Assembly (NCBI RefSeq): GCF_000772105.1
Contig: NZ_CP009355.1
Location: 310,001 to 374,000 of the forward strand
From: Vibrio tubiashii ATCC 19109
GTDB lineage: Bacteria; Pseudomonadota; Gammaproteobacteria; Enterobacterales; Vibrionaceae
Length of the DNA: 64,000 bases
Direction of reading: 5' to 3'
This document shows positions 45,755-54,853 of the stretch, one piece after another. Each line of letters begins with the position of its first letter. Within the stretch, counting starts at the first letter, position 1. A program made the translations under genes and the position numbers. The notes under the pieces were generated by a model. That model saw only the letters and a list, made by a program, of their open reading frames with translations. It was not told the DNA's origin and ran no database searches.

Positions 45755-46966
45755 ATGACCGAAAAAGTCTATATTGTTGCTGCCAAGAGGACTCCGATTG
45801 GCAGCTTCCTTGGCGGGCTGAGCTCCCAATCTGCCGTTGAATTAGCGAGCTTAACCATTAGGAGTGCGCTTGCCCAAGCCGAACTTGCCCCGACCATGAT
45901 TGATGAAGTGGTAGTGGGTAATGTGCTCGGTGCAGGTCTGGGGCAGGGGGTGGGTCGGCAAGCCGCTATTCACGCAGAGATACCTGTCACAACCCCTGCT
46001 TATACCTTGAACATGATCTGCGGCAGTGGCATGAAATCTATCCTCAACGCCATAAACTCGGTACGAAGCGGTGACGCAAACCTTGTGGTTGCTGCAGGCA
46101 CCGAAAGTATGAGTAATGCTCCTTTCGTGATGGATGGGAAATGTCGCCAAGGCAATAAAATGGGCGATATCTCCATGATTGATACCATGCTCAAAGATGG
46201 CTTAACGGATGCTTTTGGCAGTTTTCATATGGGTATTACTGCTGAAAACATTGCCAAGCGCTATGAGATAAGCCGTGGAGAGCAAGACGCATTTGCCCTG
46301 CGTAGCCAATCAAGAGCCGAGCAAGCAATTAAGTCTGGTTGCTTTGAACAAGAAATCGTTCCTGTCGTGATTAAATCACGCAAAGGTGAAAGCGCTGTGA
46401 ATCTTGATGAGCATCCGAGATTCGGTACGACCATAGAAAGCCTGTCTGGGCTTCGAGCGGCATTCGATAAGCAAGGGAGTGTAACGGCAGGCAATGCCTC
46501 TGGCTTAAATGATGGCGCGGTAGCCTTGATTGTTGCCAGTGAGCAAGCGGTTCAGCAACATGGGCTTGCTCCTCTGGTTGAGGTAGTCGCAACAGGGCAG
46601 GGTGGTGTTGAGCCTGATGTGATGGGATTAGGCCCAATCCCGGCGGTAAAACAGGCATTGCAACGCGCAGAGCTCGAGCTGAGTGATATTCAAAGGTTAG
46701 AGCTCAACGAAGCCTTCGCTTCGCAAGCCATTGGAGTGATGAAAGGGCTGTCTGAACAGCATCAAGTGCCTTACGATTGGTTTGAAGGTAAAACCAACGT
46801 CAATGGCGGTGCGATAGCCCTTGGGCATCCAATCGGAGCATCGGGTGGCCGAATTGTCACTACGCTGATCTATGAAATGATCCGCTCTAAAACTCAACTC
46901 GGTCTCGCCTCACTGTGTATCGGTGGTGGTATGGGTACTGCGTTGATTCTCAAGCGGGTTAGTTAA
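45755..46966 (+). CDS. Acetyl-CoA acetyltransferase (thiolase)
   Basis: A 403-residue degradative or biosynthetic thiolase. The nucleophile is C89 in NMICGSGM; the other catalytic residues are in NEAFASQ, GGAIALGHPIGASGGR (histidine) and SLCIGGGMG (acid/base cysteine). It splits acetoacetyl-CoA to two acetyl-CoA or joins them. It follows the reductase by one base. It converges with a membrane-protein gene 11 bases away, and I see no clear terminator. Confidence 0.9.
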   Translation: MTEKVYIVAAKRTPIGSFLGGLSSQSAVELASLTIRSALAQAELAPTMIDEVVVGNVLGAGLGQGVGRQAAIHAEIPVTTPAYTLNMICGSGMKSILNAINSVRSGDANLVVAAGTESMSNAPFVMDGKCRQGNKMGDISMIDTMLKDGLTDAFGSFHMGITAENIAKRYEISRGEQDAFALRSQSRAEQAIKSGCFEQEIVPVVIKSRKGESAVNLDEHPRFGTTIESLSGLRAAFDKQGSVTAGNASGLNDGAVALIVASEQAVQQHGLAPLVEVVATGQGGVEPDVMGLGPIPAVKQALQRAELELSDIQRLELNEAFASQAIGVMKGLSEQHQVPYDWFEGKTNVNGGAIALGHPIGASGGRIVTTLIYEMIRSKTQLGLASLCIGGGMGTALILKRVS

Positions 46967-46977
46967 GCTTAACGTCT

Positions 46978-47460
46978 CTATAGCGTCACAAGCGCTGTTA
47001 GATACAGACCAAAGCCATAGAAGCTATGCGCTAACAAACTTAACCCTCGTGCTTTCCACGGCGAGGGTGTTTTGGTTGCGGCAATACCAAATCCTAGGCA
47101 AGGTTGGATGATCAAGAATGGAAACGCTAGGGTCACTATGCCTGTCATGAGTGCAGGTACGATACTCGGATTCATAAGCCATGTTTCGCCCAAAATAAGT
47201 GTGTGGACCAACGCAAAAACGATACCAGTCAAATAATGTAGAGCCCAACCCAATAGCCTCTCTCCCTTGACTGGTGGCGTCGCCATAATCGGACGATGAA
47301 CCCATTGTCCGTTTGGTATCAAACATACCCAACGCGCGACTAACGCGTAATCAAGAGGTGGAATGCCAAGCACACGCTTCTGAATTAACGCCCAAATATC
47401 CATGATCACCGTCGCGCCTATACCAACCCAAATCGCTTGTAGCCAAATCGATAGTTCCAT
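46978..47460 (-). CDS. DUF2938 family membrane protein
   Basis: A 160-residue protein with four or five membrane segments and the DUF2938 pattern (GIGATVIMDIWALIQKRVLG at the start, GERLLGWALHYLTGIVFAL in the middle). Function of the family is unknown. ATG at 47460 has AGGGAAAA upstream. A MerR gene is divergent, and the intervening DNA has a 19-base-spaced promoter read toward this gene, so it is probably the target of that regulator. Confidence 0.75.
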   Translation of the reverse strand: MELSIWLQAIWVGIGATVIMDIWALIQKRVLGIPPLDYALVARWVCLIPNGQWVHRPIMATPPVKGERLLGWALHYLTGIVFALVHTLILGETWLMNPSIVPALMTGIVTLAFPFLIIQPCLGFGIAATKTPSPWKARGLSLLAHSFYGFGLYLTALVTL

Positions 47461-47507
47461 TTCGTTTTCCCTGTTGTAATTCGTTTTTAACCTGTTAGTT
47501 TTGAATC

Positions 47508-47538
47508 ATGTTACAACTTGAAGTTAACTTTAAGTCAA
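47508..47538 (-). promoter_or_regulatory. MerR-type promoter of the DUF2938 gene
   Basis: On the minus strand a -35 box TTGACT and a -10 box TAACAT are separated by 19 bases instead of 17, the hallmark of MerR-activated promoters. The spacer contains the perfect palindrome AAGTTAACTT (47521-47530), the same core as in SoxR boxes. It lies between the MerR gene and the DUF2938 gene. Confidence 0.65.
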
Positions 47539-47549
47539 CGGGAATATTT

Positions 47550-47939
47550 ATGGATATTGCAGTCGTTTCTAAAGAGTCAGGTTTGGCGCCGTCCACATTA
47601 AGGTATTATGAAAAGATTGGGCTGATTCGTTCGATTGGAAGAAATGGCTTACGTCGACAATACTCACCTAATATTTTGAATAAATTAAATATTATTTCAC
47701 TGGGTCGGGCTGCGGGGTTATCGCTAGAAGAGATCGCATCCATGTTTGATGTCGACGATGAACTGGCTATTAACCGAGATTTGCTTACTCAAAAAGTGGA
47801 AGAAATTGATGAGCAAATCAAGAGGCTGGCAATCGTACGCGATAACCTTAATCACGTCGCGAACTGCCCTCTACCGTCTCATCTAGAGTGCCCATCTTTC
47901 CAAAAACTGATGAAATCAGCTAAGCGTTATTTGCCATAA
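47550..47939 (+). CDS. MerR family transcriptional regulator
   Basis: A 129-residue regulator with the MerR winged helix (VSKESGLAPSTLRYYEKIGLI) and a dimerisation helix near 75-110 (EEIDEQIKRLAIVRDNLNHV). C-terminal CPLPSHLECPSF supplies two cysteines, but the pattern is not that of the metal or iron-sulphur MerR subgroups that I know. ATG at 47550 has GGGA upstream; the longer frame from 47508 would run across the operator. It probably activates the divergent DUF2938 gene and itself sits over the same operator. Ligand unknown. Confidence 0.85.
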   Translation: MDIAVVSKESGLAPSTLRYYEKIGLIRSIGRNGLRRQYSPNILNKLNIISLGRAAGLSLEEIASMFDVDDELAINRDLLTQKVEEIDEQIKRLAIVRDNLNHVANCPLPSHLECPSFQKLMKSAKRYLP

Positions 47940-48048
47940 AGTGTGAATGGAGATGATGAAACGTCGAGGTACCAGATGATAGTAATGGGTATGCTGACAA
48001 GAATGAATTGTCGCTGATTTCCATCGAGTATTCTAGTGTCGAAGCTCG

Positions 48049-48537
48049 CTAGCGAGCTCTCTTCAATACGCTTCGAAGTTGGTCGATTGTATGTTGGCTG
48101 AACACCTTGATGCCGTTACGCTCCAATAAAGCAGCCGTTACGCCAGAGCCAGTGATTTTGGTGCCACTGAATGTTCCATCGTAAATCTTGGAGCTACCAC
48201 AAGAGGGGCTGCCCTCAGCCAGTACTGCATACTCTATTTGTTGTTGCTGGCATATTTTCAGAGCATTCTCAGCACCTACTACGAATTGAGCTGTGACATC
48301 AATACCATCATCTCCAACAACATTGGCGGAGCCACTAAGCACATCAATCCCTCTTCCGAAGATGATTTCAGCAGGCGCTCTTGGAGTGGGAAGGCCAGCC
48401 GACACTTCAGGACAAAATATCACGAGATCTACATTTGATTGAAGCCAATGGAAATCGGATTCAGGAATGGATAAACAACTGGCGTTGTATCGAACTTTAT
48501 TGCCAACCAAACACGAGCTAACTAAAACTTTCTCCAA
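48049..48537 (-). CDS. DUF523 family protein
   Basis: A 162-residue protein with the DUF523 signature cysteines: SSCLVGNKVRYNAS at the start, FCPEVSAGLPTPR in the middle and EGSPSCGSSKIYDG further on. Such conserved cysteines suggest metal or thiol chemistry, but the role is unknown; relatives occur fused to DUF1722. Start is TTG at 48537 with AGGA seven bases upstream. It lies 14 bases after an unrelated small gene on the same strand, so they may be cotranscribed. Confidence 0.75.
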   Translation of the reverse strand: MEKVLVSSCLVGNKVRYNASCLSIPESDFHWLQSNVDLVIFCPEVSAGLPTPRAPAEIIFGRGIDVLSGSANVVGDDGIDVTAQFVVGAENALKICQQQQIEYAVLAEGSPSCGSSKIYDGTFSGTKITGSGVTAALLERNGIKVFSQHTIDQLRSVLKRAR

Positions 48538-48550
48538 ATGAGATTCCTTT

Positions 48551-48892
48551 TCATGTGCTTATCTGTGCATTATTGATTTTCAGCCAGAATGATTCTTGGC
48601 ACTGATTCGTAAAGTGTTTTTTCTTGGGGGTTATGTTTAGTGTACTCGGTTGCTCAGTGACTTCGTATGAAATCCAGCATTCCTCACAGACTGTATCCGA
48701 GTCATGATCTGACAGCTCTCGTTCGGTCAACTTTCTCACACCTACACCATTGTTAAACGTTACGAGTAGTTCACTGTTTTCTATAAGTATTCCGTCTTCT
48801 TCGGTAGTCTGTTGCGTATGTACTCTCTCAATTATCGATAGGCCGTCAAGCTCTTCTTTCATTGCTGATACATACGTAAACAAATTATTCAT
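48551..48892 (-). CDS. Small hypothetical protein
   Basis: A 113-residue acidic protein that I do not recognise. It has a CEEC pair (DTVCEECWISYEV) and a lysine-rich tail (NITPKKKHFTNQCQ). ATG 48892 (MNNLFTYVSAM) is chosen because AAGGGG lies upstream; a longer frame begins at 48931. No signal peptide or membrane segment. Base usage is like its neighbours. It precedes the DUF523 gene by 13 bases. Confidence 0.5.
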   Translation of the reverse strand: MNNLFTYVSAMKEELDGLSIIERVHTQQTTEEDGILIENSELLVTFNNGVGVRKLTERELSDHDSDTVCEECWISYEVTEQPSTLNITPKKKHFTNQCQESFWLKINNAQIST

Positions 48893-49019
48893 TACATCTG
48901 CCCCTTTGAAGCTATAATCGTCCAACCACAAAAACCAGTAAATTGATTGTCATTACCAACTTAGCTGAACAAAAAAAGCCGAGCGTTTGGAATCCGTTTA
49001 AACGTTTTGCAATTGCTAT

Positions 49020-49370
49020 TTACTTTAGACTTGCTTGAATTATTAACAGCTCAATTTCATTGCTCGATGTGTTTACCAAACCATGTGTGCCAAAACGTTT
49101 GTTAACTATCATATCTCCTGAAGACACCTTTCTTTCCTTACCTTCGATGGTCATAGTGCCTTCACCTTTCAAAATGATATACATTTCTTCATCGTCTCCA
49201 TGAGTATGTTCGCCCATAGAGCTTCCCGGTGGCATAACGACACGAATAGCGAAATCCCATGCACCGTCGAAATCTTTACGCTTGAACGCACGAAAAATGT
49301 CTATTGAGCCTTCTCCGTCATGGCTATTTTCATCCACTTCTTTTTCGCAAGTGTAAAAGTTACGTATCAT
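49020..49370 (-). CDS. Cupin domain protein
   Basis: A 116-residue single cupin with both motifs: GEHTHGDDEEMYIILKGEG (metal ligands H, H, E) and a shorter second motif GDMIVNKRFGTHGLVN (histidine). Such proteins bind a metal and act as isomerases, dioxygenases or sensors. ATG at 49370 follows AAGGAATTCG. It stands alone. Substrate cannot be inferred. Confidence 0.75.
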   Translation of the reverse strand: MIRNFYTCEKEVDENSHDGEGSIDIFRAFKRKDFDGAWDFAIRVVMPPGSSMGEHTHGDDEEMYIILKGEGTMTIEGKERKVSSGDMIVNKRFGTHGLVNTSSNEIELLIIQASLK

Positions 49371-49517
49371 TTTTTCGAATTCCTTTCTGATTATTTTCCG
49401 TAAATTTGCAAAGCGCTAAAACTACTGTTGGGAGAGTATTTCTACTACAACTCGTATTTAATATTCACCAATCTATTTTATATCGTATCATGTTGGGGTT
49501 AGACGGATAAACAAAAA

Positions 49518-49539
49518 GAGCCAACCTTCTGGTTGACTC
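49518..49539 (-). terminator. Rho-independent terminator of the formate-dehydrogenase gene
   Basis: On the minus strand GAGTCAACC-N4-GGTTGGCTC forms a nine-bp stem with one mismatch and is followed by TTTTTG, 25 bases after the dehydrogenase stop. Confidence 0.75.
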
Positions 49540-49563
49540 TCTTTCCTTATTTAAAACGCCTAG

Positions 49564-52500
49564 TTAGACGTGGTTTTCTGCGATGTCTAGTGCCTCAACT
49601 CTTACAGCTGCGACCTTAAACTCTGGGATCTTAGCGTGTGGGTCGGTGGCTGTAGTGGTGAGCCTGTTTACTGGCGACTCGACGAAGTGGAAGGGAATAA
49701 AGATCACCCCTTTCTGGATTCGTTTGGTTACAAACGCATCGATCTCTATCTCTCCTCTGCGGGTTGAGACTTTCAATCTTTGACCATTTGAAATCCCCAG
49801 TGCTTCGGCGTCTTGTACACTGATCATGGCTCTTGGCCCGGCAAGCTTGTCGAGCCCTCTGGTCTTACGAGTCATGGTTCCGGTGTGGAACTGTTCTAAC
49901 ACTCGGCCTGTGGTAAGCACTAGCGGGAACTCTTCATCAGGCAGTTCGGCTGCGTAGCGGAATGGAACTCCAACCATCTGCCCTTTACCGCGAGTGAATT
50001 GGGTTTGGTGCATGATGCGTGTGCCGTTCGGGTTGTTCTTATTGCTCGGCCACTGGACACCTTCTGGCGTAATGTTATCCCACTTGAGGCCAGCATATTG
50101 TGGCGTGACGCGGGTGATTTCCGCTGTTATGTCAGCGACATTTTGGTAGTGCCAGTCACTGCCCATTGCATTGGCGATTTGTTGGATGATCCACCAGTCC
50201 TCTTTCGCTTCTCCTGGAGCGTTGACTGCGGCGTTGACTCGTTGCACGCGACGCTCTGTATTGGTGAAGTGACCAGATTTTTCGGCAAACGAGCATGAAG
50301 GTAAAACCACATCTGCGTATTGGGCTGTCTCAGTTAAGAAGATGTCCTGCACCACTAAGAAGTCGAGCGTTTCTAACCCTTCAATTACATGGGCTTGGTT
50401 CGGGTCACTCAATACTGGGTTCTCACCCATAATGTACAAGCCGCGCACATGACGTTGGCATGCGCCATCAATGATCTCGGTGAGTGTTAACCCGGGTTCT
50501 GCTGGCAGGTCAGGTGCGTTCCACTCAATAGAGAACTTTTGGCGTATCATTGGGTTATACACCTTTTGATAGCCAGGGTAGTTGTTTGGTAGTGCACCCA
50601 TATCACAGGCCCCTTGAACATTAGATTGACCGCGTAGTGGGTTGATGCCACCACCTTCAATACCAATGTTGCCGCACAAAAGCTGCAGGTTGGCGATTGA
50701 GCGAACGTTGTCGTGCCCCGTTGTATGTTGGGTAATGCCCATAGAGTAATAAACAGCGGTACGCTTGGCGGTGCCTATGGTGCGCGCCATCGCAAAGATG
50801 TCTTCAGCGCTGACTCCAGTGACAAGCTCGACTTTATCTAAGGCGTAAGCAGGAGACATCACTTCTTGAAGTAGGGTGTCGAAACCATCCACACGCTCTT
50901 CTATGTACTCTTGATCGTACCAACCGTTTTTAATGATCTGCTGCATCACCCCGTTTAACAGCATGACATCTGTCCCCGGTCTATGAGCGAGGTACAGCTC
51001 AGCATGGTCGACCATATCAATCCGTTTTGGATCGGCGACGATCAGTCGAGCGCCATGATGACGAATTGCCTGCTTGATATGCGAAGCGATAATCGGGTGC
51101 GCAGACGTGGTGTCTGAGCCAATGATAAAGATAACATCCGAATGTTTGATGCTGGGTATGTCGTTGGTCATTGCACCACTGCCTAACGAGGCTTCAAGAC
51201 CGGTAACGCTAGAGGCATGACACAAGCGCGCGCAGTGGTCGACGTTGTTAGTGCCAAGTTCACGACGAATAAATTTCTGGAATGCATAGTTATCTTCGTT
51301 GGTGGTTTTTGCTGACGAAAAACCTGCTAACGCATTGCCGCCGAAGTCTTGCTTAATCGAAGAGAACTTCTTCGCGACTAAATCGATCGCTTCTTGCCAC
51401 GTTGCAGGTTGTAACCAACCATCTTTGCGGATGAGTGGTGTGGTAAGCCTTGAGTCATCATTGATAAAGTCGAAGCCAAAACGGCCTTTGACACACAGCA
51501 TGCCTTGGTTAACGGGAGATTCTGCACCTTTAACGTAGCGGATTTGGTTGCTCGCCTCGTCGACATGCATGGTGAGCTTGCAGCCAACCCCGCAATAAGT
51601 ACAAATGGTATCGACTTGTTTAAGTTGTTCGCTGCGACCTTGAGAGCGATCTCGGCTATCGACCATGGCGCCTGTCGGGCAGGCTTGCACACACGCTCCA
51701 CATTGCACGCAGTTGGAGTCACCCATGAGCAAACGACCATTTCTCGCTGAGCCAAAGTGCGGTCTGTCATCGGGGCGAAGGGCTGGGCGTCCTTTCTCAT
51801 CGTGAATAAAATTGAGAATACCGTGAACGGCTTGTTCACTACATGCCTGAATACACTGACCACAGCTGATACAGCGGTTAGCATCGAACTCGATAAACTG
51901 CGAACTACGGTCAACGCTGAACTTATGTCTAGAATCTTTACTGCGAAGTGTTAACCAATCTTGATGAGATTTCACCTCTAGGGAAACTTTGAATTGCTGC
52001 TCAGCACCATATTCTGTTGAGTAGTCACGTAGATCGCATTGGGTGTTGGCTTGGCAGCCACATTCAAGACAGCGCATTGCTTCTTGAATGGCGTCATCGT
52101 TATCGAAACCCAGTTCAACTTCGGCAAAGCTCTGCTCACGTTGCTCTGGAGTGAGCTCGGGCATAATGCTTCGCGCGATTTTTTCGATATGTTCGAAATG
52201 AAGCGGATCAACTTGAGAAAGCTTCTTCTCTTTACGTGAGTTGAACTCTGGTTTAGGCATATCTGCCATGTCGCCATTGAGGTATAGATCAATCGCTTTC
52301 GCGGCGATGCGACCATCTCCCACGGCTTCTACTGCGGTAGCAGGGCCACGTCTGAAATCACCAATACTGAATATATTGCCTGTCCCCGTGTGCATGGTGG
52401 CGTCATCCGTTTGCGCGGTATTCCAACGAGTCAGTGGGATGGAGAGTGAATCGTTATCCAGAAAGCTCAAATCCGGTTTTTGCGATACCGCGGCAATCAC

Positions 52501-53775
52501 GGTATCAAATGCTTCAGTGAAGAATTCACCAGTGGCTTGTGGACGGCGGCGCCCTGAAGAATCTGGAGCACCTAGCGCCATTTTCTCTAACCGAACTGAA
52601 CTGACACGACCATTTGAGTCGGCAATATTTTCGGCAGGATTGGTCAAGAATAAGAACTTCACACCTTCGTGTTCGGCTTCTTCAATCTCGTAGTCTTCGG
52701 CGGGCATCTCTTCGCGAGTACGGCGATAAATCAGGGTGGTATCTGCTCCGGCTCGACGTGCTGTTCGAGCGCAATCTATCGCCGTGTTACCTCCGCCAAT
52801 CACTGCGACCTTTTTGCCAGTGGTGTAGTGCTGCTCAGTGACATAATCTTTGAGGTAATCCACACCTAGGTAGCAGCCATCTAAATCACTGCCCGGATAG
52901 TTCATCTCGACAGCGAGTGATGCACCGACAGCAAGACATACCGCGTCATAATCTTCGCTTAATTGAGATAAGCTAAAATTCTCACCCAGCTTCTGATTCG
53001 TTTTCACCACCATGCCGTTACGGCACATTAACTCGATCTCTTTGTCAAGAATCGCTTTAGGGAGTCGGTATTCGGGGATCCCATATCGAAGCCAGCCGCC
53101 AGCTTGAGGCATAGACTCGAACACCGTGACATCGTAACCTTCATTGGACAAGTAATAGCCCGCGGTTAGGCCACCCGGCCCACTTCCGACAACTGCAATG
53201 GAAAGGTTTTTGGCTGGTTTTTTCTCTGGTACATAAGATTCTTGCGCTGCAAGGTCACCATCAGCAGCATGACGTTTAAGTTGTCGAATGGCTATCGACT
53301 CATCAACCAGTGAGCGGCGACATTCACTTTCACAGAATGCAGGGCAAACACGCCCAATTGACAGCGGCATTGGCAGTGTCTTCTTGATTACTTCAATCGC
53401 TTTTTGATGATCGTTCTGTGCAATGAAATATAAGTAAGACTGAATATCGACACCCGCAGGGCAAGCGGTTTTGCATGGCGCTTCACAATCGGCGTAGTGA
53501 TCTTGCATGATCCGGTTGAGTGCTTGCTTACGGTGGGCGCTGAGTTGTTCTGATTGGGTGATGACATTTAACCCAGAATAGACTTCTAATTCACAAGCAC
53601 GCTGTGTTCCGCCACTTTCGACTTCGACGACACATAAGTCACAAGGGACTTTTTGGTCAGATTTGTTCAGGCCACATAGTGAGGGGATGTCTACTCCACA
53701 CACTTTGGCCGCTTCTAGAAGGGTCGAGCCTTGCTCAACAATTCGATACTTTCCGTCTATTACGATTTCAATCAT
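49564..53775 (-). CDS. Formate dehydrogenase alpha subunit fused to a GltD-like flavoprotein
   Basis: A 1403-residue fusion. Order: N-terminal 2Fe-2S ferredoxin-like domain (CGVDIPSLCGL, CDLCVVEV), a cysteine-rich helical domain and FAD/NADPH domains like the small subunit of glutamate synthase (VVGSGPGGLTAGYYL, VIGGGNTAIDCAR), then two 4Fe-4S clusters (CISCGQCIQAC, CVQCGACVQAC), a further CTYCGVGC cluster and the molybdopterin catalytic domain. The active-site residue is cysteine C852 in ARLCHASSVTGLEASLGSG, not selenocysteine. It should oxidise formate and pass electrons directly to NAD(P)-linked flavin. ATG 53775 is chosen after GGGGGTCTT. It is divergent from napGH with an FNR box between. 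Confidence 0.85.
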   Translation of the reverse strand: MIEIVIDGKYRIVEQGSTLLEAAKVCGVDIPSLCGLNKSDQKVPCDLCVVEVESGGTQRACELEVYSGLNVITQSEQLSAHRKQALNRIMQDHYADCEAPCKTACPAGVDIQSYLYFIAQNDHQKAIEVIKKTLPMPLSIGRVCPAFCESECRRSLVDESIAIRQLKRHAADGDLAAQESYVPEKKPAKNLSIAVVGSGPGGLTAGYYLSNEGYDVTVFESMPQAGGWLRYGIPEYRLPKAILDKEIELMCRNGMVVKTNQKLGENFSLSQLSEDYDAVCLAVGASLAVEMNYPGSDLDGCYLGVDYLKDYVTEQHYTTGKKVAVIGGGNTAIDCARTARRAGADTTLIYRRTREEMPAEDYEIEEAEHEGVKFLFLTNPAENIADSNGRVSSVRLEKMALGAPDSSGRRRPQATGEFFTEAFDTVIAAVSQKPDLSFLDNDSLSIPLTRWNTAQTDDATMHTGTGNIFSIGDFRRGPATAVEAVGDGRIAAKAIDLYLNGDMADMPKPEFNSRKEKKLSQVDPLHFEHIEKIARSIMPELTPEQREQSFAEVELGFDNDDAIQEAMRCLECGCQANTQCDLRDYSTEYGAEQQFKVSLEVKSHQDWLTLRSKDSRHKFSVDRSSQFIEFDANRCISCGQCIQACSEQAVHGILNFIHDEKGRPALRPDDRPHFGSARNGRLLMGDSNCVQCGACVQACPTGAMVDSRDRSQGRSEQLKQVDTICTYCGVGCKLTMHVDEASNQIRYVKGAESPVNQGMLCVKGRFGFDFINDDSRLTTPLIRKDGWLQPATWQEAIDLVAKKFSSIKQDFGGNALAGFSSAKTTNEDNYAFQKFIRRELGTNNVDHCARLCHASSVTGLEASLGSGAMTNDIPSIKHSDVIFIIGSDTTSAHPIIASHIKQAIRHHGARLIVADPKRIDMVDHAELYLAHRPGTDVMLLNGVMQQIIKNGWYDQEYIEERVDGFDTLLQEVMSPAYALDKVELVTGVSAEDIFAMARTIGTAKRTAVYYSMGITQHTTGHDNVRSIANLQLLCGNIGIEGGGINPLRGQSNVQGACDMGALPNNYPGYQKVYNPMIRQKFSIEWNAPDLPAEPGLTLTEIIDGACQRHVRGLYIMGENPVLSDPNQAHVIEGLETLDFLVVQDIFLTETAQYADVVLPSCSFAEKSGHFTNTERRVQRVNAAVNAPGEAKEDWWIIQQIANAMGSDWHYQNVADITAEITRVTPQYAGLKWDNITPEGVQWPSNKNNPNGTRIMHQTQFTRGKGQMVGVPFRYAAELPDEEFPLVLTTGRVLEQFHTGTMTRKTRGLDKLAGPRAMISVQDAEALGISNGQRLKVSTRRGEIEIDAFVTKRIQKGVIFIPFHFVESPVNRLTTTATDPHAKIPEFKVAAVRVEALDIAENHV

Positions 53776-53936
53776 AAGACCCCCGCAGCAAAAATATAGC
53801 CACACATTCTATAAGGATAATATGTTGCAAGGAAAGTTCGTGTGACAAAAAACTCAATCTTTAGATATTTGTTGGATAAGGTGAGCTGTGCTTTCCCTGC
53901 AATTTTTCAATATGGGCGCTTTATCACTGCGGTTTG

Positions 53937-53950
53937 TTGATAAGCATCAA
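53937..53950. promoter_or_regulatory. Perfect FNR box
   Basis: TTGATAAGCATCAA matches the FNR consensus TTGAT-N4-ATCAA without mismatch. It lies 142 bases upstream of napG and 162 bases upstream of the formate-dehydrogenase start, so it could activate either under oxygen limitation. Confidence 0.8.
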
Positions 53951-54091
53951 TTGAAGTTTGATACACCTCTTTAGAGGTATGTATCTCGATCTCATTGCTC
54001 GCAAAAATAACCGCAATTTTACTATGGTTGCTATGCTTAAGTAGGTTGTAAGTCACCTTACAATGTAAGCGAAGGCGAGAGGTATTGGGTC

Positions 54092-54853
54092 ATGAGTTCG
54101 TCTAATTCAAAGCTATCAGAGAGTCGACGTCGGTTCTTACGGGATGCCGCACGAACGGCCGCAGGAGTCGGAGTCGCTGCGACAGTATTGGGACTTCAGT
54201 CGACGCAAAGTCAGGCAAGAAACGGAGAAGGTGTGCCCGTGCGACCACCGGGAGCGCTGCCTAAAGGGGAATTTGAAGCGGCGTGTACTCGCTGTGGTTT
54301 ATGTGTTCAGGCCTGCCCTTATGATACCTTGAAATTGGCAACGCTACTCTCTTCTGTTGAATCAGGAACGCCTTACTTTAATGCGCGCAAAATTCCATGC
54401 GAGATGTGTGAAGACATCCCTTGTGTGCCTGCTTGTCCAACCGGAGCGCTTGACCCTAATCTGACCAATATCGATGATGCTCGCATGGGGACCGCGGTCT
54501 TGATTGACCATGAAAGCTGTCTTAACTGGCAGGGTTTGCGCTGCGATGTCTGTTATCGCGTCTGCCCACTGGTTGATGAAGCAATAACCCTGGAGCATAT
54601 TCGCAATGAAAGAACGGGCTATCACGCGAAACTCATTCCAACCGTTCATTCGGACAAATGTACAGGTTGTGGTAAATGTGAACAGGCCTGTGTGACCGAA
54701 GTTGCCGCAATCAAGATCATTCCAACAGAGCTCGCGAAAGGCAAGATGGGAGCTCACTACCAATTGGGTTGGGAAGAGGTAACCAAGTCACTGGAAAATA
54801 GCGCGCCGGAAGTACCTGTAGAAGCGTTAGAAACGCTAGGAGGTAAGCTCTAA
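54092..54853 (+). CDS. napG: Ferredoxin-type protein NapG
   Basis: A 253-residue periplasmic iron-sulphur protein. A Tat signal (SRRRFLRD followed by a hydrophobic run) precedes four 4Fe-4S binding groups: [40 protein letters not shown] and [11 protein letters not shown]. NapG moves electrons from quinol toward periplasmic nitrate reductase. The stop overlaps the napH start as TAATG. No napA, napB, napC or napD is present next to it here, so it is separated from its usual operon or serves another enzyme. Confidence 0.92.
   Translation: MSSSNSKLSESRRRFLRDAARTAAGVGVAATVLGLQSTQSQARNGEGVPVRPPGALPKGEFEAACTRCGLCVQACPYDTLKLATLLSSVESGTPYFNARKIPCEMCEDIPCVPACPTGALDPNLTNIDDARMGTAVLIDHESCLNWQGLRCDVCYRVCPLVDEAITLEHIRNERTGYHAKLIPTVHSDKCTGCGKCEQACVTEVAAIKIIPTELAKGKMGAHYQLGWEEVTKSLENSAPEVPVEALETLGGKL

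Noticed and set aside
51378..51914. 178-codon frame inside the formate-dehydrogenase gene
   Set aside because: It is another frame of the same strand through iron-sulphur coding sequence; the main frame has all motifs.
52241..52693. 150-codon plus-strand frame opposite the flavoprotein part
   Set aside because: Antisense shadow of a conserved domain, no ribosome site.
49564..53775. NuoG subunit of complex I or a plain glutamate synthase small subunit
   Set aside because: The molybdopterin domain has the formate-dehydrogenase cysteine motif ARLCHAS and there are no other nuo or glt genes nearby.
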